DNA from: CAYPNF01 sp964411985
GTDB taxonomy: Bacteria; Verrucomicrobiota; Verrucomicrobiia; Limisphaerales; J093
Direction of reading: 5' to 3'
DNA: 64,000 nucleotides
Assembly (NCBI GenBank): GCA_964411985.1
Contig: CAYPNF010000014.1
Span: forward strand, 83,888-147,887
Shown here: piece by piece, positions 1 through 8,453 of the stretch
Layout of the letters: the number at the start of each line of letters is the position of its first letter
How positions within the stretch are numbered: the first letter of the stretch is position 1
Translations under genes and position numbers: made by a program
The notes under the pieces: model-generated
Databases searched by the model: none
Told to the model about the DNA's origin: nothing
What the model saw: the letters and a program-made list of their open reading frames with translations, nothing else

Positions 1-714
1 GACAAAGTCTATACGCCGCTCCTGGGTGACCAGTCGCTCCTCACAGGAACCTCGTTGCAGAACGGCTGGAACCAGACTCACCAGCGCACGCTCAAGTGGG
101 TGACGGAGTCGGCCAAGACTGGAAAGCCCTGGGTCGTGGCCAACGACGAACAGGGCGGTGCCGACACCGGTGTGCCGCCAGACCTCGGCTATGCGGGTTA
201 CGACGGCAAGAAGAAGGACGGCAAGGTGGTACAGACGACCGACGACATCCGTCAGGCCACGCTTTGGGGCAACCTCATGGCGGGCGGCGCGGGGGTGGAA
301 TACTACTTTGGCTACGAACTGCCGCAGAACGACCTCCTCTGCGAAGACTTTCGAAGCCGGGACAAAAGCTGGGACTATTGTCGCATTGCCCTGGAGTTCT
401 TCCGTGACAACCGGATTCCGTTCTGGGAAATGAAGAACGCTAACGCGCTTATCGGCAACGAGAAGAGCGACAACTCGAAATACTGTCTGGCCAAACCGGG
501 GGGAGTCTATCTGGTTTATCTGCCCAAAGGCGGCAAGACGGATCTGGACCTGAGCGCCGCGACCGGCGGCTTCATCGTGAAGTGGTTTAACCCGCGTCGG
601 GGTGGTGCATTGCAGGACGGCTCCGTCAAGTCCGTAAGCGGCGGCGGCAAGGCAGCTCTGGGCAACCCGCCTGCCGATGCCAGCGAGGACTGGATGGTGG
701 TGATTCGAAAGTAA
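1..714 (+). CDS. C-terminal part of a secreted glycosidase-like protein with a collagen-binding-type tail
   Basis: The reading frame is open from the first base, so the N-terminus lies outside the window; 237 codons are visible. The first ~130 residues look like the end of a TIM barrel of the DUF4038/DUF5060-associated type, with a GGAGVEYYFGYE segment. The last ~90 residues (GGVYLVYLPKGG, then VKWFNPRRGG, ending DWMVVIRK) fit the putative collagen-binding domain of a collagenase that follows such barrels. That family acts outside the cytoplasm on polysaccharide or glycoprotein; the substrate cannot be read. A weak hairpin follows (734-740 with 753-759). It begins a run of plus-strand secreted proteins. 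Family placement is from motifs, not a search. Confidence 0.7.
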   Translation, partial: DKVYTPLLGDQSLLTGTSLQNGWNQTHQRTLKWVTESAKTGKPWVVANDEQGGADTGVPPDLGYAGYDGKKKDGKVVQTTDDIRQATLWGNLMAGGAGVEYYFGYELPQNDLLCEDFRSRDKSWDYCRIALEFFRDNRIPFWEMKNANALIGNEKSDNSKYCLAKPGGVYLVYLPKGGKTDLDLSAATGGFIVKWFNPRRGGALQDGSVKSVSGGGKAALGNPPADASEDWMVVIRK

Positions 715-793
715 TCGGCTAGGCGTGGAGAGAAAGAGGGATCCTGAATAGCCCCTCTTGACCTGCCAGCGGACAATGCCACAGACCATTCTT

Positions 794-2653
794 ATGAAAC
801 GATCAAAAGCGACCGCCTCATCCATACTGGTCGCCGCGTCCCTTTTCGCCGCGCCAGCACACAGCGCTCCCGCCCAAAGCACTGCGGCCCAACGCCAGAA
901 CCGGCCCGAGATTCCCGCAGTCGAGCGGCGAGACGCCATCTGCTTTGCCTATTACACCGTGAACCAGGGCGTGCTAAAGCTGACGGCCCAACTGTATCCG
1001 CTCCAAGACGGCGAGCGCCGTGAGGCGGTACTGGCGATCAAGGTCGGTGACGCCTGGAAAAGCATCGCCACTACCCGCGTTACGGAGGAGGACTACAAGA
1101 ACTATCGCCACGATAAGACTTGGACCGCTCATTTCCGCGTGGAGAAATGGGACGATAGCCGCACGGTGCCCTATCGCGTGAGCGCGCTTGATGGCGTAGC
1201 GGCTTACGAGGGCAGCATTCGCGCCAATCCCGTCGGCAAACGCGAGATCGTCGTGGCCGCGTTCACCGGCAACTCGAACCAGGACCGACGCCTCAAGCCT
1301 GATCTCATCGCCAATCTGAAGGCCCAGGATCCCGACCTACTGTTCTTTTCCGGCGACCAGGTGTATGACCACACCGATCATCTCGGCGCCTGGTTGCTTT
1401 TTGGTCGCCAGTTCGGCGAGATCATCAAGGACCGGCCGATGATCAGCATCCCGGACGATCACGACATTGGCCAGGGCAACCTCTGGGGAGCTGGTGGTAA
1501 AGTAGCGTCCGATTCGGCGGGCGACGACGGCGGCTATTTCATGCCCGTCGAATACGTCAAGGCTGTCGAGCGCGCGCAGACGTGGCACCTGCCCGACCCG
1601 GTGGACCCCGCGCCCATTGAGCGCGGCCTCGGCGTCTATTTCACCGCGCTCAACTGGGGCGGGGTGAGCTTCGCGATCCTGGAGGATCGCAAGTTCAAGA
1701 CCGGTCCGAACGGTCCGCTGCAACTCAAGCCGGAGTTCGCACCGCGTCCGGACTGGGTGACCAACGCCAACTACGATCCCAAGGCGCTGGATCTGCCGGG
1801 GCTGCAATTGCTGGGGGCGCGGCAGGAACAGTTCCTCAAGACGTGGGGTGAGGACTGGACGGGCGCCGACTTCAAGGTGGTGCTGTCCCAGACCATTTTC
1901 AGCTATGCGACCCACATCTCACACGGCAACCGCCTGCTGGCCGATCTCGATTCCAACGGCTGGCCGCAGTCCGGACGGCAACGCGCAGTGGACTTGATGC
2001 GGCGCTGCTTCGCGTTTCACCTCAGCGGCGACCAGCATCTCGGCTGTGTGGCACAATACGGCTTCGACGAATGGCGTGATTCCAGTTTCGCCTTCTGCGT
2101 GCCGTCGATTGTGAACTACTATCCGCGCAAATGGCTGCCGCTCGGCCCGGCGGCGCGAGCGTTGGACGGCCCTCTTCCCAACCTAGGCGACTACACCGAG
2201 GGCTTCGGCAACAAGCTCACGATGTTCACTTACGCCAACCCGACCGCTTTTCCCGCGCCCCTGACGAATCTCGCCGCCAGCGCCAGCGGGCATGGATTGG
2301 TGCGCTTCGACAAGCCGACGCGCAAAATCACCATCGAATGCTGGCCGCGCGGAGTGGATGTGACCCAGCCAGGCGTGAGGCAGTATCCCGGTTGGCCGAT
2401 CACGATTGACCAGTTGGACAACTTCAGCCGCAAACCCGTTGCCTGGTTGCCGGAAGTCGAGGCTCCGGCCGGCATCACCGCTCCGGTGGTTCAGGTGGTG
2501 GATGAGCGCAGCGGGGAGGTTGTTTATACCCTGCGCGCCAGGACACCGCGCTTCAAGCCGTGGGTCTTTGCCGAGGGCAGTTACACAGTCAGAATCGGGG
2601 AACCCCCCGCCAGGATGAAGATTCTCAAAGCTCAACACCGCGCTAAACCATGA
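794..2653 (+). CDS. PhoD-like secreted metallophosphatase / phosphodiesterase
   Basis: The protein has about 619 residues. The start at 794 is chosen because it gives a clean signal peptide (MKRSKATASSILVAASLF... ending near AHSA). An ATG at 776 and a TTG at 758 would only extend it. The metallophosphatase core shows FSGDQVYDH, SIPDDHD and HLSGDQHLG, the metal-binding Asp and His motifs of the PhoD/calcineurin-like superfamily. An N-terminal beta domain precedes the core, as in PhoD. Such enzymes hydrolyse phosphodiesters or phosphomonoesters in the periplasm. It sits inside a carbohydrate-degrading cluster, so it may strip phosphate from a phosphorylated glycan, but that is inference. Confidence 0.85.
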   Translation: MKRSKATASSILVAASLFAAPAHSAPAQSTAAQRQNRPEIPAVERRDAICFAYYTVNQGVLKLTAQLYPLQDGERREAVLAIKVGDAWKSIATTRVTEEDYKNYRHDKTWTAHFRVEKWDDSRTVPYRVSALDGVAAYEGSIRANPVGKREIVVAAFTGNSNQDRRLKPDLIANLKAQDPDLLFFSGDQVYDHTDHLGAWLLFGRQFGEIIKDRPMISIPDDHDIGQGNLWGAGGKVASDSAGDDGGYFMPVEYVKAVERAQTWHLPDPVDPAPIERGLGVYFTALNWGGVSFAILEDRKFKTGPNGPLQLKPEFAPRPDWVTNANYDPKALDLPGLQLLGARQEQFLKTWGEDWTGADFKVVLSQTIFSYATHISHGNRLLADLDSNGWPQSGRQRAVDLMRRCFAFHLSGDQHLGCVAQYGFDEWRDSSFAFCVPSIVNYYPRKWLPLGPAARALDGPLPNLGDYTEGFGNKLTMFTYANPTAFPAPLTNLAASASGHGLVRFDKPTRKITIECWPRGVDVTQPGVRQYPGWPITIDQLDNFSRKPVAWLPEVEAPAGITAPVVQVVDERSGEVVYTLRARTPRFKPWVFAEGSYTVRIGEPPARMKILKAQHRAKP

Positions 2654-2762
2654 GTCTCGACCAGACAAAGAGCTGCGCTGGGGACTTCCAGAAGGGGAAG
2701 AACCAGCTGACGCTGCGTGGATCCCCGGAGAACCGCCTCGCCCATCGAAATCTAATACTAAC

Positions 2763-3902
2763 ATGAAAATCCGCCTCCTTACTGCGTTCGTTATGCTCGC
2801 CGCCTCGCTCGCCGCCGCCGAGCCCAGGACCTTCGTCTCCATTGAGGGCGATCGCTTCCTCATCAACGGCCGTCCCACCTACGAAGGACGCATGTGGCGA
2901 GGAAAGAGCGTTGAGGGTCTGCTCATGAATTCCCGGATGGTGCAGGGCGTTTTCGACGACCTGAACCCAGCGACAGTTTCCCGCTGGGCCTACCCCGACA
3001 CCGGGAAGTGGGATGCTGAGCGCAACAACCGTGAGTTTCTCGCCGCCATGCCCGTCTGGCGCGCGCACGGTCTGCTGGCGTTCACCATCAATTTTCAGGG
3101 GGGATCGCCCGAAGGCTATTCGCGCAACCAGCCTTGGAGTAACCCCGGTTTCGCCGCTGACGGCACGCCGTTGCCCGCCTACCTTGAGCGCATGGCCCGC
3201 ATCATCAACTTTGCCGACGACCTCGGCATGGTCGTTGTGCTCGGCTATTTCTATTTCGGGCAAGACCAGCGCCTCACGAACGAAGCCGCTGTGGTCCGCG
3301 CGACCGATGCGGCCACGCGCTGGGTCCTCGACCACGGCTGGCGCAACGTGATTGTCGAGATAAACAACGAGTGCGACGGCTCCTACGACCATCCCATTCT
3401 CAAGCCCGCGCGAGTCCACGAACTCATCGAGCGCGTGAAGGGGATGAAGTCGGCCGACGGCCGTCGCTTGCTCGTGAGTACCTCTTACGGCGGCAATCGA
3501 GTGCCTTTGGAAAATGTCGTGCGCGCGGCTGATTTTCTTCTGCTACATGGCAACGGTGTCGACGATCCGAAGCGCATCGCGGAGTTGGTGCGTCAGACAC
3601 GCGTGGTGCCGGGATACACCCCCAAGCCGGTTCTTTTCAACGAGGACGACCATTTCAACTTCGATGCGCCGACCAACAACTTTACCGCTGCCATCGATGA
3701 ATATGCGGGCTGGGGATTTTTCGACTTCCGCATGAAGAACGAGAGCTTTGCTGACGGCTATCAAAGCATCCCGGCTGACTGGACGATCAGTTCCCCACGC
3801 AAAGCCGGCTTCTTCCGCCTCCTCGCGGAAATCACCGGGCACACGCCGGGCGCCAGACAATCCCCTGCATCGCCTCGTGCCTCTCAAAAGTCCCCCCAAT
3901 GA
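2763..3902 (+). CDS. Secreted GH5-like TIM-barrel glycoside hydrolase
   Basis: The protein has 379 residues, with a signal peptide (MKIRLLTAFVMLAASLAAA) and then a barrel that opens with an INGRPTYEGR segment, as in cellulase-type GH-A clan proteins. Two glutamates sit where the family's catalytic pair is expected: E203 in VEINNECD after strand 4 and E294 in PVLFNEDD after strand 7. The overall length fits a single-domain enzyme. The gene's stop overlaps the start of the next gene (ATGA at 3899-3902), so the two are probably translated together. GH5-like is an assignment by motif; a related unnumbered clan GH-A family is equally possible. Substrate unknown. Confidence 0.65.
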   Translation: MKIRLLTAFVMLAASLAAAEPRTFVSIEGDRFLINGRPTYEGRMWRGKSVEGLLMNSRMVQGVFDDLNPATVSRWAYPDTGKWDAERNNREFLAAMPVWRAHGLLAFTINFQGGSPEGYSRNQPWSNPGFAADGTPLPAYLERMARIINFADDLGMVVVLGYFYFGQDQRLTNEAAVVRATDAATRWVLDHGWRNVIVEINNECDGSYDHPILKPARVHELIERVKGMKSADGRRLLVSTSYGGNRVPLENVVRAADFLLLHGNGVDDPKRIAELVRQTRVVPGYTPKPVLFNEDDHFNFDAPTNNFTAAIDEYAGWGFFDFRMKNESFADGYQSIPADWTISSPRKAGFFRLLAEITGHTPGARQSPASPRASQKSPQ

Positions 3903-6136
3903 AACCAACTCAAGAAAGTCAGCTTTTTCGAGCCTCTCTCCTCGCGCGCGTTGCGGCTATGATGCTTGCACTATCCCCTCCTGCGGCGGCCGCAAGCCTC
4001 GATCTGACAAACGACCTGGTGACGAGTGGACCGGGGCAGTTCGCGGCTGAGGAGATTCGTCGTGAGGCGAAGGCGCGCGACATGACTTTGGGCGAAGGCG
4101 CTAAGGCGACTCGCATTTCGCTCACCGTGGGAAAGGAGGGCAGTGCCGCCGAGAGCTACCGTATTCGCGTCAAACAGGAGGGCGGCCGCCGCACCATCAC
4201 GGTGGACGGGGCCGATGCCACCGGCGCGATGTATGGCGGGCTGGAGATCGCAGAGGCGATTCGCACGGGCACGTTCGACTCGCTGAAGGATTCCGATCGC
4301 ACGCCGCACATCCAGCGGCGCGGCATCAAGTTCAACCTCCCCCTTGACCTGCGCACACCGAGCTACACGGACTGCTCCGACGCCGCGCAGGCGAACATCC
4401 CTGAGATGTGGGAGCGCGAGTTCTGGACCGCGTTCCTCGACGCGATGGCGCGTCACCGCTACAACGTACTCTCGCTTTGGAGCCTCCACCCTTTCCCTTC
4501 GCTGGTGAAGGTGCCGGAGTTTCCGGAGGTCGCCCTGAACGACGTCTGGCGCACTCGCGTCAAGCTCGACGACACCTTCAGCTTTGCGGGCAGCGACATG
4601 GTCCGTCCGGAAATGCTCGCCGACCACGAGGTGGTGAAGCGCATGACGATGGACGAGAAGATCGAGTTCTGGCGCTGGGTCATGCAACAGGCCGGCGACC
4701 GGGGCATTCAGGTCTATTTCTTCACCTGGAACGTCTTCACCTTCGGCGCCGAGGGCAAGCACGGCATCACGAACGATCTGGGCAGCGAGATCACGAAAAA
4801 GTACTTCCGCGCCAGCGTGCGGGAGATGGTGAAGACCTACCCGCTGCTCGCCGGCATGGGCATCACGGCCGGCGAGGGCATGCCGGAGAAAATGGATTCC
4901 AAAGCCAAGGAAAGCTGGCTGTGGGATACCTATGGCGAAGGCGTGCGCGACGCGCTGAAGGATGACCCGAAGCGCAAGTTTCGCATGATCCATCGCTTCC
5001 ACTGGACGGCTCAGGGCGACATCCTGGACGCCTTCAAGGATTACCCGGGGACCTTCGATTTCAGTTTCAAGTACTCGGTGGCGCACATGTATTCGATTCC
5101 GAAACCGCCCTTCATCCAGCCGTTGCTGGAGAACCTCGCGCCCGGCAGGAAAACCTGGCTTACCGTGCGCAATGACGACATCTACACCTTCCGCTTCGGC
5201 GATCCCGCCTACGCCCGCGAATACATCCTCAACATTCCTTCGGATGACAAGATCGCCGGCTTTTACATGGGACCGGATGGATACGTCTGGGGACGCGACT
5301 TCCTGGAGCGCAATCCGGATTCCGGCAAGCGGCCGCTGGTGATGGAGAAGCAATGGTATTCGTTCATGCTCTGGGGAAGGTTGGCCTACGATCCCTCGCT
5401 GCCGGACTCCCACTTCGAGCGAGCCCTAGCCGCGCGGCATCCCAAGGCTTCGTCACCACATCTCTTCCGCGCTCTGCAAGGCGCGTCGCAGGTCATGCCG
5501 CTGACCACGCGCTTCTTTTGGGGGGACATCGATCTCAAATGGTATCCCGAGGCATGCTTGAGCCATAGGAGGAGCAAGGGCTTCTACACCGTGCGCCATT
5601 TCATGGAAGGAATCACCATGCCGGGCGCGGAGGTGCTGTGCATTCGCGACTGGCGTGCGCGCCTCACCTCCCGCCAGCCGATGACGGAGACCACACCGCT
5701 CGAAATCGCCCAAACCTTGGACGGCGCAGTGGCAGAAACTCTGACCTCACTCGACGCGCTCCGCGAAACTGCCCAGGAAGACTCCGAGCTCCGGAAGACC
5801 GTCAATGACTGCGAGGCGTTGGCCTGGCTGGGCCGCTACTATGCCTCCAAAATCCGTGGAGCGTGTGCGCTGGCCCTGTTTGACGTGAACGGTGACCCAT
5901 TCGAGCACGAGGCCGCGCTGCGCCACCTCGGCGATGCCCTGGCCCAGTGGAAGAAATACGCGGCCATTCGCGATGCCCATTATGTCCCGGCCCTTTACAA
6001 CCGCGTGGGCTATGTGAACGTGACCGAGTTGACGGAAAAGGTCGCCGGCGATCTCGACATCGCCCGCAACTGGAAGCAGGGCAGCCTCAAAGACGATGGC
6101 AAACGCTCCGGCTCCGAGAAAGGCTTCCGCCAATAG
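3899..6136 (+). CDS. Secreted TIM-barrel glycosidase-like protein, paralogue 1 (GH67/GH20-like N-domain)
   Basis: The protein has 745 residues. A signal sequence ends near PPAAAAS. An N-terminal alpha/beta domain then ends in GAMYGGLEIAEAIR, the arrangement seen before the barrel in alpha-glucuronidase-type (GH67) and GH20 enzymes. The barrel starts with RRGIKFNLP and carries YNVLSLWSLHPF. A Glu in GITAGEGM (E326) is conserved in the next gene and is the best catalytic candidate. A helical C-terminal domain of ~150 residues follows. The gene overlaps the GH5-like gene upstream by 4 bp. It is a clear tandem paralogue of 6232-8418. Named GH67 activity is not proven; it could be an unclassified family. 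Confidence 0.6.
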   Translation: MKPTQESQLFRASLLARVAAMMLALSPPAAAASLDLTNDLVTSGPGQFAAEEIRREAKARDMTLGEGAKATRISLTVGKEGSAAESYRIRVKQEGGRRTITVDGADATGAMYGGLEIAEAIRTGTFDSLKDSDRTPHIQRRGIKFNLPLDLRTPSYTDCSDAAQANIPEMWEREFWTAFLDAMARHRYNVLSLWSLHPFPSLVKVPEFPEVALNDVWRTRVKLDDTFSFAGSDMVRPEMLADHEVVKRMTMDEKIEFWRWVMQQAGDRGIQVYFFTWNVFTFGAEGKHGITNDLGSEITKKYFRASVREMVKTYPLLAGMGITAGEGMPEKMDSKAKESWLWDTYGEGVRDALKDDPKRKFRMIHRFHWTAQGDILDAFKDYPGTFDFSFKYSVAHMYSIPKPPFIQPLLENLAPGRKTWLTVRNDDIYTFRFGDPAYAREYILNIPSDDKIAGFYMGPDGYVWGRDFLERNPDSGKRPLVMEKQWYSFMLWGRLAYDPSLPDSHFERALAARHPKASSPHLFRALQGASQVMPLTTRFFWGDIDLKWYPEACLSHRRSKGFYTVRHFMEGITMPGAEVLCIRDWRARLTSRQPMTETTPLEIAQTLDGAVAETLTSLDALRETAQEDSELRKTVNDCEALAWLGRYYASKIRGACALALFDVNGDPFEHEAALRHLGDALAQWKKYAAIRDAHYVPALYNRVGYVNVTELTEKVAGDLDIARNWKQGSLKDDGKRSGSEKGFRQ

Positions 6137-6231
6137 CGGCTCAGAACAGAATCATTCCCGCACGACACCAGAAGAGGTGCCCCGCCTGTGGCCAACGTTC
6201 CTCGCCGGTGTGGCATAAGGGACTATCCACC

Positions 6232-8418
6232 ATGAAATTCAATCTCATCCGCCTCACACTGTTACTCGTCGTGCTGTTTACGTGCGCCGCAGCACTCCAA
6301 GCTGCCAAAGTCACCGTCATTGCGCCCGACTCGCCGATGCTTCGCTACGCGATGGGCAAATTGGAAGCGGCTTTCCAGCGACAAGGCGGCACCCTGAAAC
6401 GGACTACAAATCAAGACCTCGGCCAAGGCGCGGAAATCGTGGTCACCGTGGATCCGACCCTGATCAACGACATTGGCGCAGAGGGCTTCCGGCGGGTCAG
6501 CTTGCCTCAGGGCCTGAGGATCACCGGGGGCGACGCCCGCGGTGCGATGTACGGCGTGCTGGACGTGGCGGAGCGAATCCGCATGGGCACGCCGTGGAAC
6601 AAGATCGAGGACCGCACGGTGAAGGCGCAGCTTGAGTTCCGCGCGATCAAGTTCAACCTGCCGTGGTCGGCCTATCGAACGAGCCCGGCCCTCGAGCAGC
6701 ACCAGGGAACCTGCAAGGATCTTCAGTACTGGGAGGCATTCCTCGATATGATGGCCGAGAACCGGTTCAACGTGCTCTCGCTTTGGAGCCTGCATCCCTA
6801 CACTTACATGATTCGGCCCAAGAACTTTCCTGAGGCGTGCCCGTTGAACGATGCCGAGCTGGCTGAATGGAAGAACCTGTGGAGCCGCATCTTCGCGATG
6901 GCCAAGGAGCGCGGTATCGAAACCTATCTGCTCAACTGGAACATCTTCGTGTCGCCGGAATTCTCCCGCGCACATAATGTGGCCCCTTGGAGCGTGAATC
7001 TGAGTCACATCGGCAAGGAGGCCGATGCAACGAGCGAGCTGGTGGTTCGATACACCCGCGAGGTGGTGACGCAGGTGCTTGATGAATACCCCGACCTGAC
7101 GGGACTGGGCATCACCTTGGGCGAACGTATGGGCGGCATGACGCCGGACCAACGGCGCGGCTGGCTGGACCAGACGTTCTTCGCAGGCATCGCCGGGGCC
7201 AAGCGGCCGGCGAAGTTCATCTACCGCGCGCCGCTCTCGGCCAACACCGGCTCGGGTGGGACGACCAGCGAGGAGAACGACCGCCGCTCGCGCGCCCAGA
7301 TCGAATCGCTCTCGAACAACATCACCGGGCCGATCTATGTGGAGTTCAAACACAACTGGTCACACGCCCATTCCTCCCCCGACCTGTTCATCGTCCACGG
7401 TGGCAAACTTTCGGATGCTTATTGGAATCCGCCGCCCACGCGGCACAAGGTTGTTTGGACCATGCGCAACGAAGATATGTACATCCTGCGCTGGGGCCAG
7501 CCCGACTTCGTGCGGGCCTTCGTGCAGAACCAAAGCAAGGACTACGTCGGCGGCGCCATCATCGGCTCCGAGTGTTACATCCCGGCGCTGGATTACATCA
7601 CGAAGGAAGGCCCGCACAAGACCTGGCGCTGGGCCTTCCAGCGTCAATGGCTTTTCTACGCGGTATGGGGCCAACTCCTTTACGATCCCGCCACACCGGA
7701 CGCGCGATTCGAGGCGTTGTTCGACACGCGGTTCGGCAAAGGCGTGGGGAAGGACCTGTTCGCCGCGTGGAAATTGGCCAGCCGCGTCCCGCTGCACTTC
7801 GCGTCGTTTCATCGAGGCACCTGGGATGGCTCGCTGTACACGGAAGGTTTCTCGTCCTGGATAGACAAGGACGATGGGGCGCGCACCTTCTTCGGAATCG
7901 ACGCGTTCATCCAGCATCCGGTGCTCGACACGAAGCGTTACGTCAACATCGCCGATTTTGTGAAGGCCAACGGTGTTGCCGAACCTGGCATACTCTCGCC
8001 TCTCGCGCTCGCGGAGCAGCTCGACCGCGATGGCACAGAAGCGTCGCAACGGGTGGCCGTCCTTCGCGCCAGGACGACACCGTCGCCCACCCTGGAATGT
8101 GAACTGACGGACATCGAAGCCTGGGTCGCCTACGGAAGCTACTTCGCTGAAAAGCTGCGCGCGGGGGTGGCCCTCGCTACGGCGCGCACAAAGAACGACA
8201 CGAGGCAACAGGCGGTTGCCATCCTCTCCCTGGAGAGAGCCTTGGCTCATTGGACGCGCCTGGCCGAACTGGGCGAGAAATTCAACCGGCTGCCGATTCT
8301 ATCGAACTCGAGGGAGCCTTTTTCCTGGAGGTCTCTGACGCCAGCGGTGGAGAAAGATATCGAGATTGGCCGCAAAGCACTCGTAGACAGAAACAAGAAT
8401 ACCGATCCAAGGCCTTGA
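6232..8418 (+). CDS. Secreted TIM-barrel glycosidase-like protein, paralogue 2
   Basis: The protein has 728 residues. The start at 6232 is chosen because it begins a good signal peptide (MKFNLIRLTLLLVVLFTCAAALQA); the open frame runs further upstream, but that part overlaps the previous gene. It has the same architecture as paralogue 1: an N-domain ending GAMYGVLDVAERIR, a barrel with FNVLSLWSLHPY, GITLGERM (E298, aligned with E326 of the paralogue), WTMRNEDMY (paralogue: LTVRNDDIY), and a helical C-terminus. The shared blocks run along the full length with long diverged stretches, so the duplication is old. Likely a periplasmic or secreted enzyme acting on the same glycan with a different linkage preference (inference). 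Confidence 0.6.
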   Translation: MKFNLIRLTLLLVVLFTCAAALQAAKVTVIAPDSPMLRYAMGKLEAAFQRQGGTLKRTTNQDLGQGAEIVVTVDPTLINDIGAEGFRRVSLPQGLRITGGDARGAMYGVLDVAERIRMGTPWNKIEDRTVKAQLEFRAIKFNLPWSAYRTSPALEQHQGTCKDLQYWEAFLDMMAENRFNVLSLWSLHPYTYMIRPKNFPEACPLNDAELAEWKNLWSRIFAMAKERGIETYLLNWNIFVSPEFSRAHNVAPWSVNLSHIGKEADATSELVVRYTREVVTQVLDEYPDLTGLGITLGERMGGMTPDQRRGWLDQTFFAGIAGAKRPAKFIYRAPLSANTGSGGTTSEENDRRSRAQIESLSNNITGPIYVEFKHNWSHAHSSPDLFIVHGGKLSDAYWNPPPTRHKVVWTMRNEDMYILRWGQPDFVRAFVQNQSKDYVGGAIIGSECYIPALDYITKEGPHKTWRWAFQRQWLFYAVWGQLLYDPATPDARFEALFDTRFGKGVGKDLFAAWKLASRVPLHFASFHRGTWDGSLYTEGFSSWIDKDDGARTFFGIDAFIQHPVLDTKRYVNIADFVKANGVAEPGILSPLALAEQLDRDGTEASQRVAVLRARTTPSPTLECELTDIEAWVAYGSYFAEKLRAGVALATARTKNDTRQQAVAILSLERALAHWTRLAELGEKFNRLPILSNSREPFSWRSLTPAVEKDIEIGRKALVDRNKNTDPRP

Positions 8419-8453
8419 ATGTCGTGCGGAATCGACGATTGCTCCTGTGTACC

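Noticed and set aside
734..759. Terminator between the first two genes
   Set aside because: A 7-bp stem exists but is followed by GACC rather than a T tract, and the genes look co-transcribed.
3971..5413. A 480-codon open frame on the minus strand opposite paralogue 1
   Set aside because: It lies fully opposite a gene with a signal peptide and family motifs, and its translation is rich in His, Arg, Val and Ala with no domain. High-GC genes often leave such an open antisense frame.
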